Position numbers and translations under genes: made by a program
From: Pseudomonas orientalis
GTDB lineage: Bacteria; Pseudomonadota; Gammaproteobacteria; Pseudomonadales; Pseudomonadaceae
DNA length: 64,000 nt
Assembly (NCBI RefSeq): GCF_001439815.1
Contig: NZ_JYLM01000003.1
Coordinates: 62,001-126,000 of the forward strand
Direction: 5' to 3'
Shown here: in pieces, positions 24,834 to 32,777 of the stretch
Layout: every line of letters begins with the position of its first letter
How positions within the stretch are numbered: the stretch's first letter is position 1
The notes under the pieces: model-generated
Database searches by the model: none
What the model saw: the letters and a program-made list of their open reading frames with translations, nothing else
What the model was told of the DNA's origin: nothing

Positions 24834-25398
24834 CAGGGGAGGGCTCTTGCTCCCGTGACGGCCGGACAGCCGATGCGTATTTACCTGACGTTCCGAGGTC
24901 AAAATGTGGGAGGGGGCTTGCCCCCGATGAGGGAGAGTCAGTGAGCACATCAGTGACTGACACACAGCCATCGGGGGCAAGTCGAATCGTCGCACCGCCC
25001 CTCCCACATTTGGATCGCGGATCGGCAAAAGATACCGGTCGGCTCTAAGGCCGCCGCGCTTTTGCTTTTGATCTCAGGCGCCCCGTTAAACCACGCTGGC
25101 CGAACGCAGGCTTGAACTCGTGGGTAACCCGGCAGGACGCCGGGTTAGCCGCACTGGGCCATGGATGGCCCATTGCGGCGGCCCACGGATTCAAGCCTGC
25201 GTTCGGGCACACCGAGCCTGGGCGAGGTGCCGAGTGGTGGGGCAAGAGCGTTTTGCTTACTTTTGCGCTTTTCAAAAGTGAGCCGCTGTAAAAGCGGAAC
25301 CCTAAGTAGCCTTTACCGAAGAAACGGATATGTACTCGATCTGATCCAACATCCTGGTCGGTCCTGAGGCCGCCATCGGGGGCAAGCCCCCTCCCACA
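24834..25398 (-). repeat. Composite non-coding repeat, copy 2 (inverted core)
   Basis: Occupies the 590 bp between the sigma-54 activator and the LacI gene; no gene seen here. It has a degenerate REP remnant, the tag TATTTACCTGACGTTCCGAG (24878-24897), a REPIN (24905-25007), then the core in reverse orientation (about 25050-25374) and a terminal REP (25375-25398). Inverted arms are at 25101-25124 and 25182-25205; the left arm has two mismatches against copy 1. Confidence 0.83.
24905..25007. repeat. REPIN with an enlarged right palindrome
   Basis: The left REP is normal. The right one is interrupted after ATCGGGGGCAA by GTCGAATCGTCGCACC before GCCCCTCCCACA. The same insert, in the other orientation, occurs in the REP at 35367-35405, so it is a REP subtype rather than a random insertion. 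Confidence 0.8.
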
Positions 25399-25414
25399 TT
25401 TTACTGAACATGTC

Positions 25415-26464
25415 TCAGGTGCCCAGGTTTTCCGAGGTGACAATGTGCGGCGGGATATGCACCCGATGCCGTATTGCATCGAACCCCTCGGCGCTCTGCA
25501 ATTGCACCAGCAACTCCACCAACGCCAGCGCCGTCTGGCGCGGTTGCGAGTCCATCACCACATCGATCAACCCTTGGCTCAGCGCCTGGCGCGACAACTC
25601 GGTGGACTCCTGCAGGATGCAGCACAACGCCGGGCGCTTGGGCAGTTGCGCCAGGGCGCTGATCACGCCGTCGCCGCCACCGCCGACTACGCACAATCCG
25701 CGCAGGTCGGTGTGGCGGCTGAGCAGGTCGAGGGTGGCCTCCTCAGTGATGTCGCAGTTGTCCAGATTGATCAGCGGTTCCAGCGGCTTGAGCCCCGGCG
25801 CGTGTTCGGCCAGGTAGCTGTGCAGGCCTTCGACCCGCGCCTGGTGGCCGAGAAAACGATGGCCGCCGAGCAGAATGCCCACGCTGCCTTTGCGCGCGCC
25901 GCACGTGCGCGCCAACAGCCAGCCCATGGTGCGTCCGACGACGTGATTGTCCTGGCCCACATACGGTTCCAGGGCTTGCTCATGAATGTCCGAAAGCAAT
26001 GCCACCACCGGCACGCCGGCTTCGCGGATTTGCGCAAGGCAGGCATTGATCAGCGGATGGGCGAAGCTGACCACCGCCAGGGCGTCGCACTGCACGGCCA
26101 GCTGTTCTATCTGCGCGACGATGGCGCTGGGCGTGCGGTCGTTGATGTAGTCGAACTGGCAACTCAGGTTGGCCGTGGCGTGATGCTGCGCCGCGTCGCC
26201 GATGGACTGGGCCAGGTTGGCATAGAACGCCTGGGCGGTGCCCAGCAGGAGAATGCCGAAGCGGTAGGTCGGGCGCCGTTCGCGAATGCGCTGGCCGATC
26301 AGCCGCGCGGCGAAATAACCCACGGCTTCGGCGGCCTGGAACACCTGTTCGGCGGTTTGCGGATTGACCGGTGCGCGGGCGTTCAACACGCGGTCGACGG
26401 TGGCTACGCTGAGGCCCGCGTGGGCGGCAACGGTGGCGATGGTCGGGCGTTTATGGTTGGTCAT
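25415..26464 (-). CDS. LacI-family regulator of the oxygenase operon
   Basis: A 349-residue LacI/GalR regulator. The N-terminal headpiece (PTIATVAAHAGLSVATVDRVLN, residues about 6-27, then the hinge helix region) is followed by a ribose-binding-like effector domain. Its gene is divergent from the di-iron oxygenase gene, and a perfect CTTGATAG-N4-CTATCAAG dyad lies 18 bp upstream of its ATG, so it should repress both itself and the oxygenase operon. The effector is probably the sugar or cyclitol substrate. The composite repeat separates it from the sigma-54 activator. Confidence 0.9.
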   Translation of the reverse strand: MTNHKRPTIATVAAHAGLSVATVDRVLNARAPVNPQTAEQVFQAAEAVGYFAARLIGQRIRERRPTYRFGILLLGTAQAFYANLAQSIGDAAQHHATANLSCQFDYINDRTPSAIVAQIEQLAVQCDALAVVSFAHPLINACLAQIREAGVPVVALLSDIHEQALEPYVGQDNHVVGRTMGWLLARTCGARKGSVGILLGGHRFLGHQARVEGLHSYLAEHAPGLKPLEPLINLDNCDITEEATLDLLSRHTDLRGLCVVGGGGDGVISALAQLPKRPALCCILQESTELSRQALSQGLIDVVMDSQPRQTALALVELLVQLQSAEGFDAIRHRVHIPPHIVTSENLGT

Positions 26465-26482
26465 GACGAGCCCCTTGAGCGT

Positions 26483-26502
26483 CTTGATAGAAAACTATCA
26501 AG
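26483..26502. promoter_or_regulatory. LacI-type operator between regulator and oxygenase operon
   Basis: CTTGATAG-AAAA-CTATCAAG is a perfect 20-bp dyad. The half-site CTTGATAG recurs at 26525-26532, partly overlapping GATAGCTTGATAG. Two sites in a 161-bp divergent region are typical for LacI-family control. Confidence 0.75.
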
Positions 26503-26625
26503 CCCCGCTGGGCCTGGATGATAGCTTGATAGGGAATGGATTCAAGGCCTTGAGGGTGATTTAGCCGCGCTCTATGGTTGGTTTCGCAACGTTTCTGAAA
26601 TCACCCGCTGCGGAGAATAATAACA

Positions 26626-27717
26626 ATGCCTGAACACACCGCTCACCGCGCCCGGCGCGACTACAGCCTGACCGGCCCCGAGGCCGCCCGCGCCGCGGAA
26701 AAAGGCCTGGTCTCGGCCCGCTGGTATCAGTCGCCGGTACCGCGCAAACGCATGAAGGAACTGATGCAGCGCCGCGACGGCCCGGCGCTGGTCGACACGG
26801 TCATCTGGTTCGCGGCGTTGTTCGCAACCGGCTTTGGCGGCTACTGGTTCTGGGGCTCCTGGGCCTGTGTGCCGTTCTTCCTGGCCTATGGCGTGCTCTA
26901 CGGCACCGCCTCCAATCCGCGCTGGCACGAAACCGGCCATGGCACGGCGTTCAAGACCCGCTGGATGAATGACGCGCTGTACCAGGTGGCGAGCTTCATG
27001 TGCATTTTCGAACCCCATGTGTGGCGCTGGAGCCATGCCCGGCATCACACCGACACCATCGTCGTCGGCCGCGACCCGGAGATCGTCGAGCCGCGTCCGC
27101 CGAGCTTTTTGATGATGTTCCTGAGCCTGTTCAATCTGCCCCTGGCGTGGAAGACCTTCAGTGGCGTGGCGCGCCATGCCATCGGCCGGATGAGCGCCCA
27201 GGAACGGGATTTCATCCCCGAATCCGAATGGCCGAAGGTATTTCGCGCCGCGCGCATCTGGGTGGGCCTCTATGCGCTGATCATCGGCAGCGCCTTGTAC
27301 CTGCACAGCTGGCTGCCGCTGATGCTGGTGGGCTTGCCGAGCATCTATGGCGCCTGGCTTGGCTACTTGTTCGGCCTTACCCAGCACGTGGGCCTGGCCG
27401 AAGACGTGCTGGACCATCGCAGCAACTGCCGCACCATCTACATGAACCGCGTGCTGCGCTTTATCTACATGAACATGAACTACCACCTCGAGCACCACAT
27501 GTACCCGATGGTGCCATACCACGCACTGGCGCAATTGCACGAAGAGATCCGTCGCGACTGCCCGCCGCCTTACGCCAATCTGTGGGCGGCGTACAAGGAG
27601 ATCCTCCCGACGGTCTGGAAGCAGCGCAGCGATCCGACCTATTTCGTCCAGCGTCCGATCCGACGGCAGCCTGAATCTGCCCCAGCCTCTCTGCACGCAG
27701 AAGTTTCTGCCGGCTGA
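26626..27717 (+). CDS. mocD: MocD-like membrane di-iron oxygenase (fatty-acid-desaturase fold)
   Basis: A 363-residue integral membrane protein of the desaturase/hydroxylase family. Three histidine boxes for the di-iron site are intact: HETGHG, HARHHTD and HLEHHM (the last within MNYHLEHHMYP). About four transmembrane helices are visible. The next two genes encode a Rieske ferredoxin and a ferredoxin reductase, so this is the terminal component of a three-part electron chain, as in MocD-MocE-MocF of rhizopine catabolism, where the system is held to remove the O-methyl group of 3-O-methyl-scyllo-inosamine. Alternatives are lipid or alkane hydroxylation. Its operon starts next to a LacI-type operator. 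Confidence 0.78.
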   Translation: MPEHTAHRARRDYSLTGPEAARAAEKGLVSARWYQSPVPRKRMKELMQRRDGPALVDTVIWFAALFATGFGGYWFWGSWACVPFFLAYGVLYGTASNPRWHETGHGTAFKTRWMNDALYQVASFMCIFEPHVWRWSHARHHTDTIVVGRDPEIVEPRPPSFLMMFLSLFNLPLAWKTFSGVARHAIGRMSAQERDFIPESEWPKVFRAARIWVGLYALIIGSALYLHSWLPLMLVGLPSIYGAWLGYLFGLTQHVGLAEDVLDHRSNCRTIYMNRVLRFIYMNMNYHLEHHMYPMVPYHALAQLHEEIRRDCPPPYANLWAAYKEILPTVWKQRSDPTYFVQRPIRRQPESAPASLHAEVSAG

Positions 27718-27750
27718 AGTTCGTTTCCCTTTAATAAGAGATAAAAAAAC

Positions 27751-28071
27751 ATGAACGATCAATGGATCGACGTCTGCGCCGTGGGCGACATAGACGAAGA
27801 AGACGTGCTGCGCTTCGACCATGGGGCGCACACCTACGCGGTATTTCGCTCGGCCGAGAATGAGTTTTTCGCCACCGCGGGCCTGTGCACCCATGAAAAA
27901 ATCCACCTGGCCGACGGCCTGGTCATGGACCATGTGATCGAATGCCCCAAGCACAACGGGCGCTTCGATTACCGCTCCGGCAAGGCCCTGGGCGCGCCGG
28001 TGTGCGTCAATCTGCAAACCTACCCGGTACGGGTCGAAGCGGGGCGGGTGCTGCTCGCCGTCACGGCCTGA
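27751..28071 (+). CDS. mocE: MocE-type Rieske [2Fe-2S] ferredoxin
   Basis: A 106-residue soluble Rieske ferredoxin. The cluster ligands are CTH (in GLCTHEKIHLADG) and CPKH (in IECPKHNGRFDYRSGKALGAP). It should pass electrons from the reductase encoded next to the di-iron oxygenase encoded before it. The start follows AAGAGAT with 8-9 bp spacing. The reductase ATG overlaps its stop by one base. Confidence 0.9.
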   Translation: MNDQWIDVCAVGDIDEEDVLRFDHGAHTYAVFRSAENEFFATAGLCTHEKIHLADGLVMDHVIECPKHNGRFDYRSGKALGAPVCVNLQTYPVRVEAGRVLLAVTA

Positions 28072-29273
28072 TGATGGACGTACCCCTGATTATCGTCGGC
28101 GCCGGCCATGCCGGTGGCCGTGCGGCGTTGACCCTGCGCGAAGAAGGCTATAGCGGTCGGCTGATCCTGATCGGCGACGAACCCCATGTGCCCTACGAAC
28201 GACCGCCCCTGTCCAAGGGCCTGTTGCAAGGCAGCCAGGACCTGGCCGGGTGCAGCCTGTGCGACAGCGTGCGCCTGGCCGAGCTGGGTATCGAGCATAT
28301 CGCGGGCAACGCGGTCAGCCGGCTGGCGCCGCCGCAGCATCGGCTGCAGTTGGCCGATGGCCGCTGGCTGCCCTACAGCGGACTACTGCTGGCTACCGGC
28401 GGCCGTGCGCGGCGTCTGCCGCAGGCGCAGTGCAATGTGCTTTACCTGCGCACCCATGACGAAGCCCTGGCCCTGCGCGAGCAGTTACGCCCCGGTACTC
28501 GGCTGGTGGTTGTCGGCGGCGGCTTTATCGGCCTGGAAGTAGCGGCGACCGCGCGCGGCCTGGGCTGTGCGGTGACGCTGCTCGAAGCCGGGCCACGCCT
28601 GGCGGGCAGGGTATTGCCGGCGATCATCAGTGACGCGCTGCTGGCTTTGCACCGCGAGCAGGGTGTGGACGTACGCTTGAATGTCACGGTGGCGTCCATC
28701 GAGGCCGACGCTGTGCACCTGATGGACGGGCAAACGCTGCCGTGCGACCTGGTGGTGGTCGGCATCGGCATGCAACCCAATCTCGAACTGGCGGCGGCGG
28801 CCGGGCTGGACGTGGGGCAGGGCATTCGTGTCGACGCGCAGTTGCGCACCAGCGCGGCGGATATCTACGCGGCCGGGGACGTCTGCGAGTTCCGTCTCGG
28901 CGGTCTCTACCAGCGCCAGGAAACCTGGCGCAACGCCGAGGCCCAGGGTCGGCATGCGGCCTTGAATCTGCTCGGCCGCGCATTGCCTTTCGAGGCCGTG
29001 CCGGGGTTTTGGTCCGACCAGTATGACTGGGGTTTGCAGACGGTCGGTGTGATGACGCCGAACGTGGTCAGCCGGGCATTGCCCGAGGGCGGCCTGCTGC
29101 TGTTCTACCTCGATGACCATGGGCTGTTACAGGGCGCCTGCGGTTGGGCACCGGGCAACCGCGTGGCCAGGGACATCAAGCTGTGCGAACGCCTGATCGC
29201 CGCCCGTGTGCCGTTGTCATCGGCTGCCCTGGCTGATCCGGCTGTTTCTCTCAAACAATGGCTGCGAGGCTGA
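28071..29273 (+). CDS. mocF: MocF-like FAD-dependent ferredoxin reductase
   Basis: A 400-residue NAD(P)H-dependent flavoprotein of the ferredoxin/rubredoxin-reductase class. FAD motif IIVGAGHAGGRAAL at the N-terminus, LIGDEPHVPYERPPLSKGLL, the NAD(P) motif VVGGGFIGLEVAATA, DIYAAGDVCEF, and a reductase C-terminal domain (VPGFWSDQYDWGLQTVG). The start is the ATG at 28071 or the next ATG at 28074, overlapping the ferredoxin stop, consistent with translational coupling in an electron-transfer operon. Confidence 0.87.
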   Translation: MMDVPLIIVGAGHAGGRAALTLREEGYSGRLILIGDEPHVPYERPPLSKGLLQGSQDLAGCSLCDSVRLAELGIEHIAGNAVSRLAPPQHRLQLADGRWLPYSGLLLATGGRARRLPQAQCNVLYLRTHDEALALREQLRPGTRLVVVGGGFIGLEVAATARGLGCAVTLLEAGPRLAGRVLPAIISDALLALHREQGVDVRLNVTVASIEADAVHLMDGQTLPCDLVVVGIGMQPNLELAAAAGLDVGQGIRVDAQLRTSAADIYAAGDVCEFRLGGLYQRQETWRNAEAQGRHAALNLLGRALPFEAVPGFWSDQYDWGLQTVGVMTPNVVSRALPEGGLLLFYLDDHGLLQGACGWAPGNRVARDIKLCERLIAARVPLSSAALADPAVSLKQWLRG

Positions 29274-29274
29274 T

Positions 29275-30162
29275 ATGCGCCAATTGCTGGTATTTCAATC
29301 CTTATGGGCGATGCACACCGAACCCGGCCCGCTCGAGGCGCAGCTGGACCGCATCGCCGCCGCCGGTTTCGATGGTGTCACCGATCACTACTGGCAGGCC
29401 GCCGAGGTTGCACGCCTGCACGCGGCCACCGCCGCGCGCGGCTTGCAGATCGAAGGCCAACTGTTCCCGCAGACGGTGGACGACCTGGCATGCGCGCTGG
29501 AGGTGATCAGCCGCTACGGCTGTCATCACCTCACCCTGCAAGCCGACGTGCGTCCGCGTACCCAGGCCGAGGCGGGCCGCTTGATCGAGGGCTGGCAACG
29601 CCTGGCCGAACAGGTGGATTTCCCGATCCTGCTGGAAACCCACCGCTATCGCCTGACCAGTGACCTGTTGTTCACCCTCGACCTGCTGGCGCAAATGCCT
29701 GACTTGAAACTGCTCGCGGACTTGTCCCACTACGTGGTCGGGCGCGAATTGCCCGAACCCGGCGCCGCCGATGACGATGAGCAGATACGCACCATTCTGC
29801 GCCATAGCTGGGGCTTTCATGGGCGCGTGGCCAGCAGTGAACAGGTGCAGGTTGGCCTGGACTTCCCCCAGCATCAGCCGTGGGTGGAACGATTTACCGG
29901 CTGGTGGCGCTACGGGATCGAAGACTGGCTGGCCCGCCCCGACACACCCCCAAGCCTGTCGTTCACCTGCGAACTCGGCCCGCCGCCCTACGCGATCACC
30001 GGCGCGGACGGCCGAGAACTCACTGATCGCTGGGCCGAGGCGCTGAAGCTCAAAGCATTGATTCGCCAGGTGTGGCACCGCTCACTGGCGACAACACAGC
30101 ATCAGGCCAGCAATCCGGTGCTGACCGCCACAATCAAAAACACCCCCAGCAGCGCGCGGTAG
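29275..30162 (+). CDS. TIM-barrel sugar isomerase/epimerase-like protein
   Basis: A 295-residue protein of the xylose-isomerase-like TIM-barrel superfamily. Supporting segments are GFDGVTDHYWQ, HHLTLQADVRP, FPILLETHRYRLTSDLLF and KLLADLSHYVVGRE, with Glu/Asp/His at metal-ligand positions. It is the last gene of the LacI-controlled operon, one base after the reductase stop, and likely works on the demethylated or oxidised product. The last 20 codons overlap the convergent uppP gene and look poorly constrained. It is distinct from the isomerase at 20909-21688; either could be the MocC counterpart. Confidence 0.72.
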   Translation: MRQLLVFQSLWAMHTEPGPLEAQLDRIAAAGFDGVTDHYWQAAEVARLHAATAARGLQIEGQLFPQTVDDLACALEVISRYGCHHLTLQADVRPRTQAEAGRLIEGWQRLAEQVDFPILLETHRYRLTSDLLFTLDLLAQMPDLKLLADLSHYVVGRELPEPGAADDDEQIRTILRHSWGFHGRVASSEQVQVGLDFPQHQPWVERFTGWWRYGIEDWLARPDTPPSLSFTCELGPPPYAITGADGRELTDRWAEALKLKALIRQVWHRSLATTQHQASNPVLTATIKNTPSSAR

Positions 30163-30974
30163 ATCACGAACGGCCAGGTGGAGAAGCGTTCCAGAAACTT
30201 CATCAGGCCCCAGATCGCGAAGAACGCCGAAATGCTCGCCACCACCAGGCCGAAAATCAAATGCGGCCAGGCGTGGGCGGGCATGTCGGCGTGCAGCAGT
30301 ACCCAGAGTTCTTTCAAACCGGCCAGGGCAATGGCGGGCAGGCCCAGCAGGAACGAGAACCGTGCGGCTTCTTCGCGTTTAAAGTTCAGGAACAGCGCCG
30401 CGGTCAAGGTCGAGCCCGAACGCGATACGCCGGGGATCAGCGCGCCAATCTGCGCGACCCCGACGATCAGCGCATCACGCAGACGCATCTGGCTTACGTC
30501 GCGGGTGTGGCGGGCGCGCAGTTCAGCCGCCGCCAGCAACACCGCCATCACCACACAGGCAATCCCGATCACCATCAGCCCGCGCAACGGCGAGTTGCAG
30601 GTGTTCAAGGTCGAGGACAGCACCAGGCCGGCGATGCAGATCGGGATCGTTGCCAGCACAATCGCCACCGCCAGCTTGAACCAGCGGTCGTTGTAGTCGC
30701 CCCGGCGTACGGCACTGATGCTGCCGGTGGCCACTTGCTGCACGTCGCGCCAGAAGTAAATTACCACCGCCGCGAGCGCCGCCAATTGCATCGCAGCGGA
30801 AAACGCCGAGCCCGGATCTTGCCAGCCGAGCAGGGCGGGCACCACGCGCATGTGGGCGGTGGACGACACCGGCAGCAGCTCGGTGATGCCCTGGATCACC
30901 CCCAGGATGAAAATCTGCAGGTAATCCAGGGAGGCGAACCCCACATCCAGGCCGGCGGAGCAGACGTTAGTCAA
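30102..30974 (-). CDS. uppP: Undecaprenyl-diphosphatase UppP/BacA
   Basis: A 290-residue multi-spanning membrane enzyme that recycles undecaprenyl pyrophosphate to undecaprenyl phosphate for cell-wall synthesis; it also gives bacitracin resistance. Active-site motifs QGITELLPVSSTAH (residues about 28-41) and PGVSRSGSTLT are intact. The start appears to be the TTG at 30974, because AAGGA lies about 9 bp upstream; a GTG at 30944 is the alternative. It overlaps the convergent TIM-barrel gene by 61 bp. Confidence 0.9.
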   Translation of the reverse strand: MTNVCSAGLDVGFASLDYLQIFILGVIQGITELLPVSSTAHMRVVPALLGWQDPGSAFSAAMQLAALAAVVIYFWRDVQQVATGSISAVRRGDYNDRWFKLAVAIVLATIPICIAGLVLSSTLNTCNSPLRGLMVIGIACVVMAVLLAAAELRARHTRDVSQMRLRDALIVGVAQIGALIPGVSRSGSTLTAALFLNFKREEAARFSFLLGLPAIALAGLKELWVLLHADMPAHAWPHLIFGLVVASISAFFAIWGLMKFLERFSTWPFVIYRALLGVFLIVAVSTGLLA

Positions 30975-31151
30975 AATAGGTGTCCTTGAAAAAAGGGATA
31001 ACCGGCGAAGTTTATTCTAAATGTTTCAGGATTTCGGCCAGGGTGATCGCTATCTGCAATCGGTTCAGCCAATAGAAAGGTTGGGCAATGTATTGGCCTG
31101 GCCTGCGCTTTTGTGAACAATGGCGCCCTGCGTTTTTTCACCGAGAGCCCC

Positions 31152-31658
31152 ATGCCTGAAACCACCGTCGAATTGATCCAGACCGGCCCTGAACACGCCG
31201 AGCTGATCCGCAATCTCTATCAGTACTACGCATATGAGTCTTCGGACTGGGAACAGGAAGACGTCGAGGCCGATGGCCGTTTCTACATCCACGACGAGCA
31301 CCTGGCCCGTTATTGGCAAGACCCGCAATGGAGCGCCAACCTGTTACTGGTGGACGGTTATATCGCCGGCTTCCTGCTGATCGAAGGCAGCGAATTGCCG
31401 GGTATCGATGCCCTGGAACTGGCCGACCTGTTCATCCTCAAGCGCTACCGCCGCAAAGGCATCGGCCGCGCCATCGCCACCCAGGTGCTGTGCAGCGGCG
31501 AGGACAATTGGTTGGTGCGTTTTTATGACCAGGACGAAGTGTCCCAGGCGTTCTGGCGCACGGTGCTGGATAACCTGCCGCGTCCGGTGCAGACCCTGGA
31601 ACTGGACGATGAGCCGCAGTTGGTGAGTTACCTGGTTACCCGCGCTTCACTGCATTGA
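31152..31658 (+). CDS. GNAT-family N-acetyltransferase
   Basis: A 168-residue acetyltransferase with the acetyl-CoA-binding motif RYRRKGIGRAIATQ (Q/RxxGxG/A type). The ATG at 31152 is preferred over one at 31113, which has no ribosome site. The substrate is unknown. It is a stand-alone gene; its 3' end overlaps the convergent AraC/GlxA-type gene by 23 bp. Confidence 0.8.
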   Translation: MPETTVELIQTGPEHAELIRNLYQYYAYESSDWEQEDVEADGRFYIHDEHLARYWQDPQWSANLLLVDGYIAGFLLIEGSELPGIDALELADLFILKRYRRKGIGRAIATQVLCSGEDNWLVRFYDQDEVSQAFWRTVLDNLPRPVQTLELDDEPQLVSYLVTRASLH

Positions 31659-32604
31659 TCGAATACTGGCCCCGCCCGCAGAGCCGTTGCTGCATCGCCT
31701 GCGGCGGTTGCCCGAACGCCCTGAGAAACGCCTGACGCATGCGCTCGCGATCACCGAAGCCGGTTTCCCGGGCCACGACTTCGACCGGGTGGCGACTGGT
31801 TTCCATCATGGCGCGTGCCGCTTCCACGCGCAGGGCTTCGATGGCCTTGGCCGGCGTCTGCCCGGTTTCTTCGCGAAACACCCGGCTGAACTGGCGCGGG
31901 CTGAGGCGGGCGACATCGGCCAGGGCGTCCACCGACAGGTCGTGGGTGAGGTTTTCGCGGGCGTAGGCCAGGGCCAGTTGCACGCGGTCGGACTTGGGGT
32001 CCAGTTCCAGCAAGGCCGACAGTTGCGATTGCTCACTGCCGCGCCGTTGGGCGATCACCAGCTTGCGGGCGATGCGCCGCGCCAGGTCGCTGCCCAGGTC
32101 GTTCTCCACCATCGCCAGCGCCAGGTCGACCCCGGCGCTCATGCCGGCGCCGGTCCACACTTGGCCGTCCACTACGAATAACTTGTCTTCTTCCAGATGG
32201 ATATCCGGGTAGCGCTTGCGAAACGCCGGCGCGTGGATCCAGTGGGTGGTGGTGCGCTTGCCGTCGAGCAAACCGGCTTCGGCCAGCACGAAAATGCCCA
32301 TGCACAGCGAGGCCACGCGGCGCGATTGCGCAGACGCCGCCTTGACCATCTCCATCAGGTTGGCTTCCGGCAGGCGAAATTCCAGGTAGCCGCTGACGAT
32401 CAGCGTGTCATAGCCCTCGGGACGGATCGCCGTGGTGTTCACCGAAAATCCCTGGGACGTCATCACGGCGCCACCGCTTTCCGACACCAGATGAAACGCA
32501 TAGGCCGGCTCGCCCCGCAGCAGGTTGGCGCACTCGAACACCGAGCCCAGGCTGAGACTCAAGGACTGGAAGTTCGGGTAAACCATCAGCGCAACGCTGT
32601 GCAT
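31636..32604 (-). CDS. GlxA-type transcriptional regulator (DJ-1/PfpI + AraC HTH)
   Basis: A 322-residue regulator. The N-terminal amidotransferase-like domain (residues about 1-185) retains a Cys in SLCMGIFVLAEAGLL and the GAGMSAGVDLAL segment. The C-terminal AraC domain has SVDALADVARLSPRQFSRVF and PVEVVARETGFGDRERMRQAF. Two ATGs are close together (32610 and 32604); GGAG lies 7 bp before the second, so I use 32604. It is divergent from nemR. GlxA-type regulators often sense amines or carnitine/arginine-like compounds; the target here is unknown. Confidence 0.87.
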   Translation of the reverse strand: MHSVALMVYPNFQSLSLSLGSVFECANLLRGEPAYAFHLVSESGGAVMTSQGFSVNTTAIRPEGYDTLIVSGYLEFRLPEANLMEMVKAASAQSRRVASLCMGIFVLAEAGLLDGKRTTTHWIHAPAFRKRYPDIHLEEDKLFVVDGQVWTGAGMSAGVDLALAMVENDLGSDLARRIARKLVIAQRRGSEQSQLSALLELDPKSDRVQLALAYARENLTHDLSVDALADVARLSPRQFSRVFREETGQTPAKAIEALRVEAARAMMETSRHPVEVVARETGFGDRERMRQAFLRAFGQPPQAMQQRLCGRGQYSINAVKRG

Positions 32605-32745
32605 CGTCATTCTCCAAGGGGCGCGGGAGGGGGGATTGTCGGCGCGTGCCGGGTAAACGGCAACTGCCGGTGGCGGATGTCCGTAATCCTTGCGGATATG
32701 ACATTGTGAGCCTGCCCCCACGTGCCTAAGATTGCCCCAACGAAC

Positions 32746-32760
32746 TAGACGACTGGTCTA
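32746..32760. promoter_or_regulatory. Candidate NemR operator
   Basis: TAGAC-GACTG-GTCTA is a perfect inverted repeat 17 bp upstream of the nemR ATG, the usual position for autorepression by a TetR-family protein. Confidence 0.7.
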
Positions 32761-32777
32761 ATCGAAAGGGGCCAAGC

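Noticed and set aside
26626..27717. Calling the oxygenase a lipid desaturase or AlkB-type alkane hydroxylase.
   Set aside because: Histidine boxes alone allow it, but the adjacent Rieske ferredoxin, ferredoxin reductase, TIM-barrel isomerase and sugar-type LacI regulator fit the MocDEF arrangement better. It remains the main alternative.
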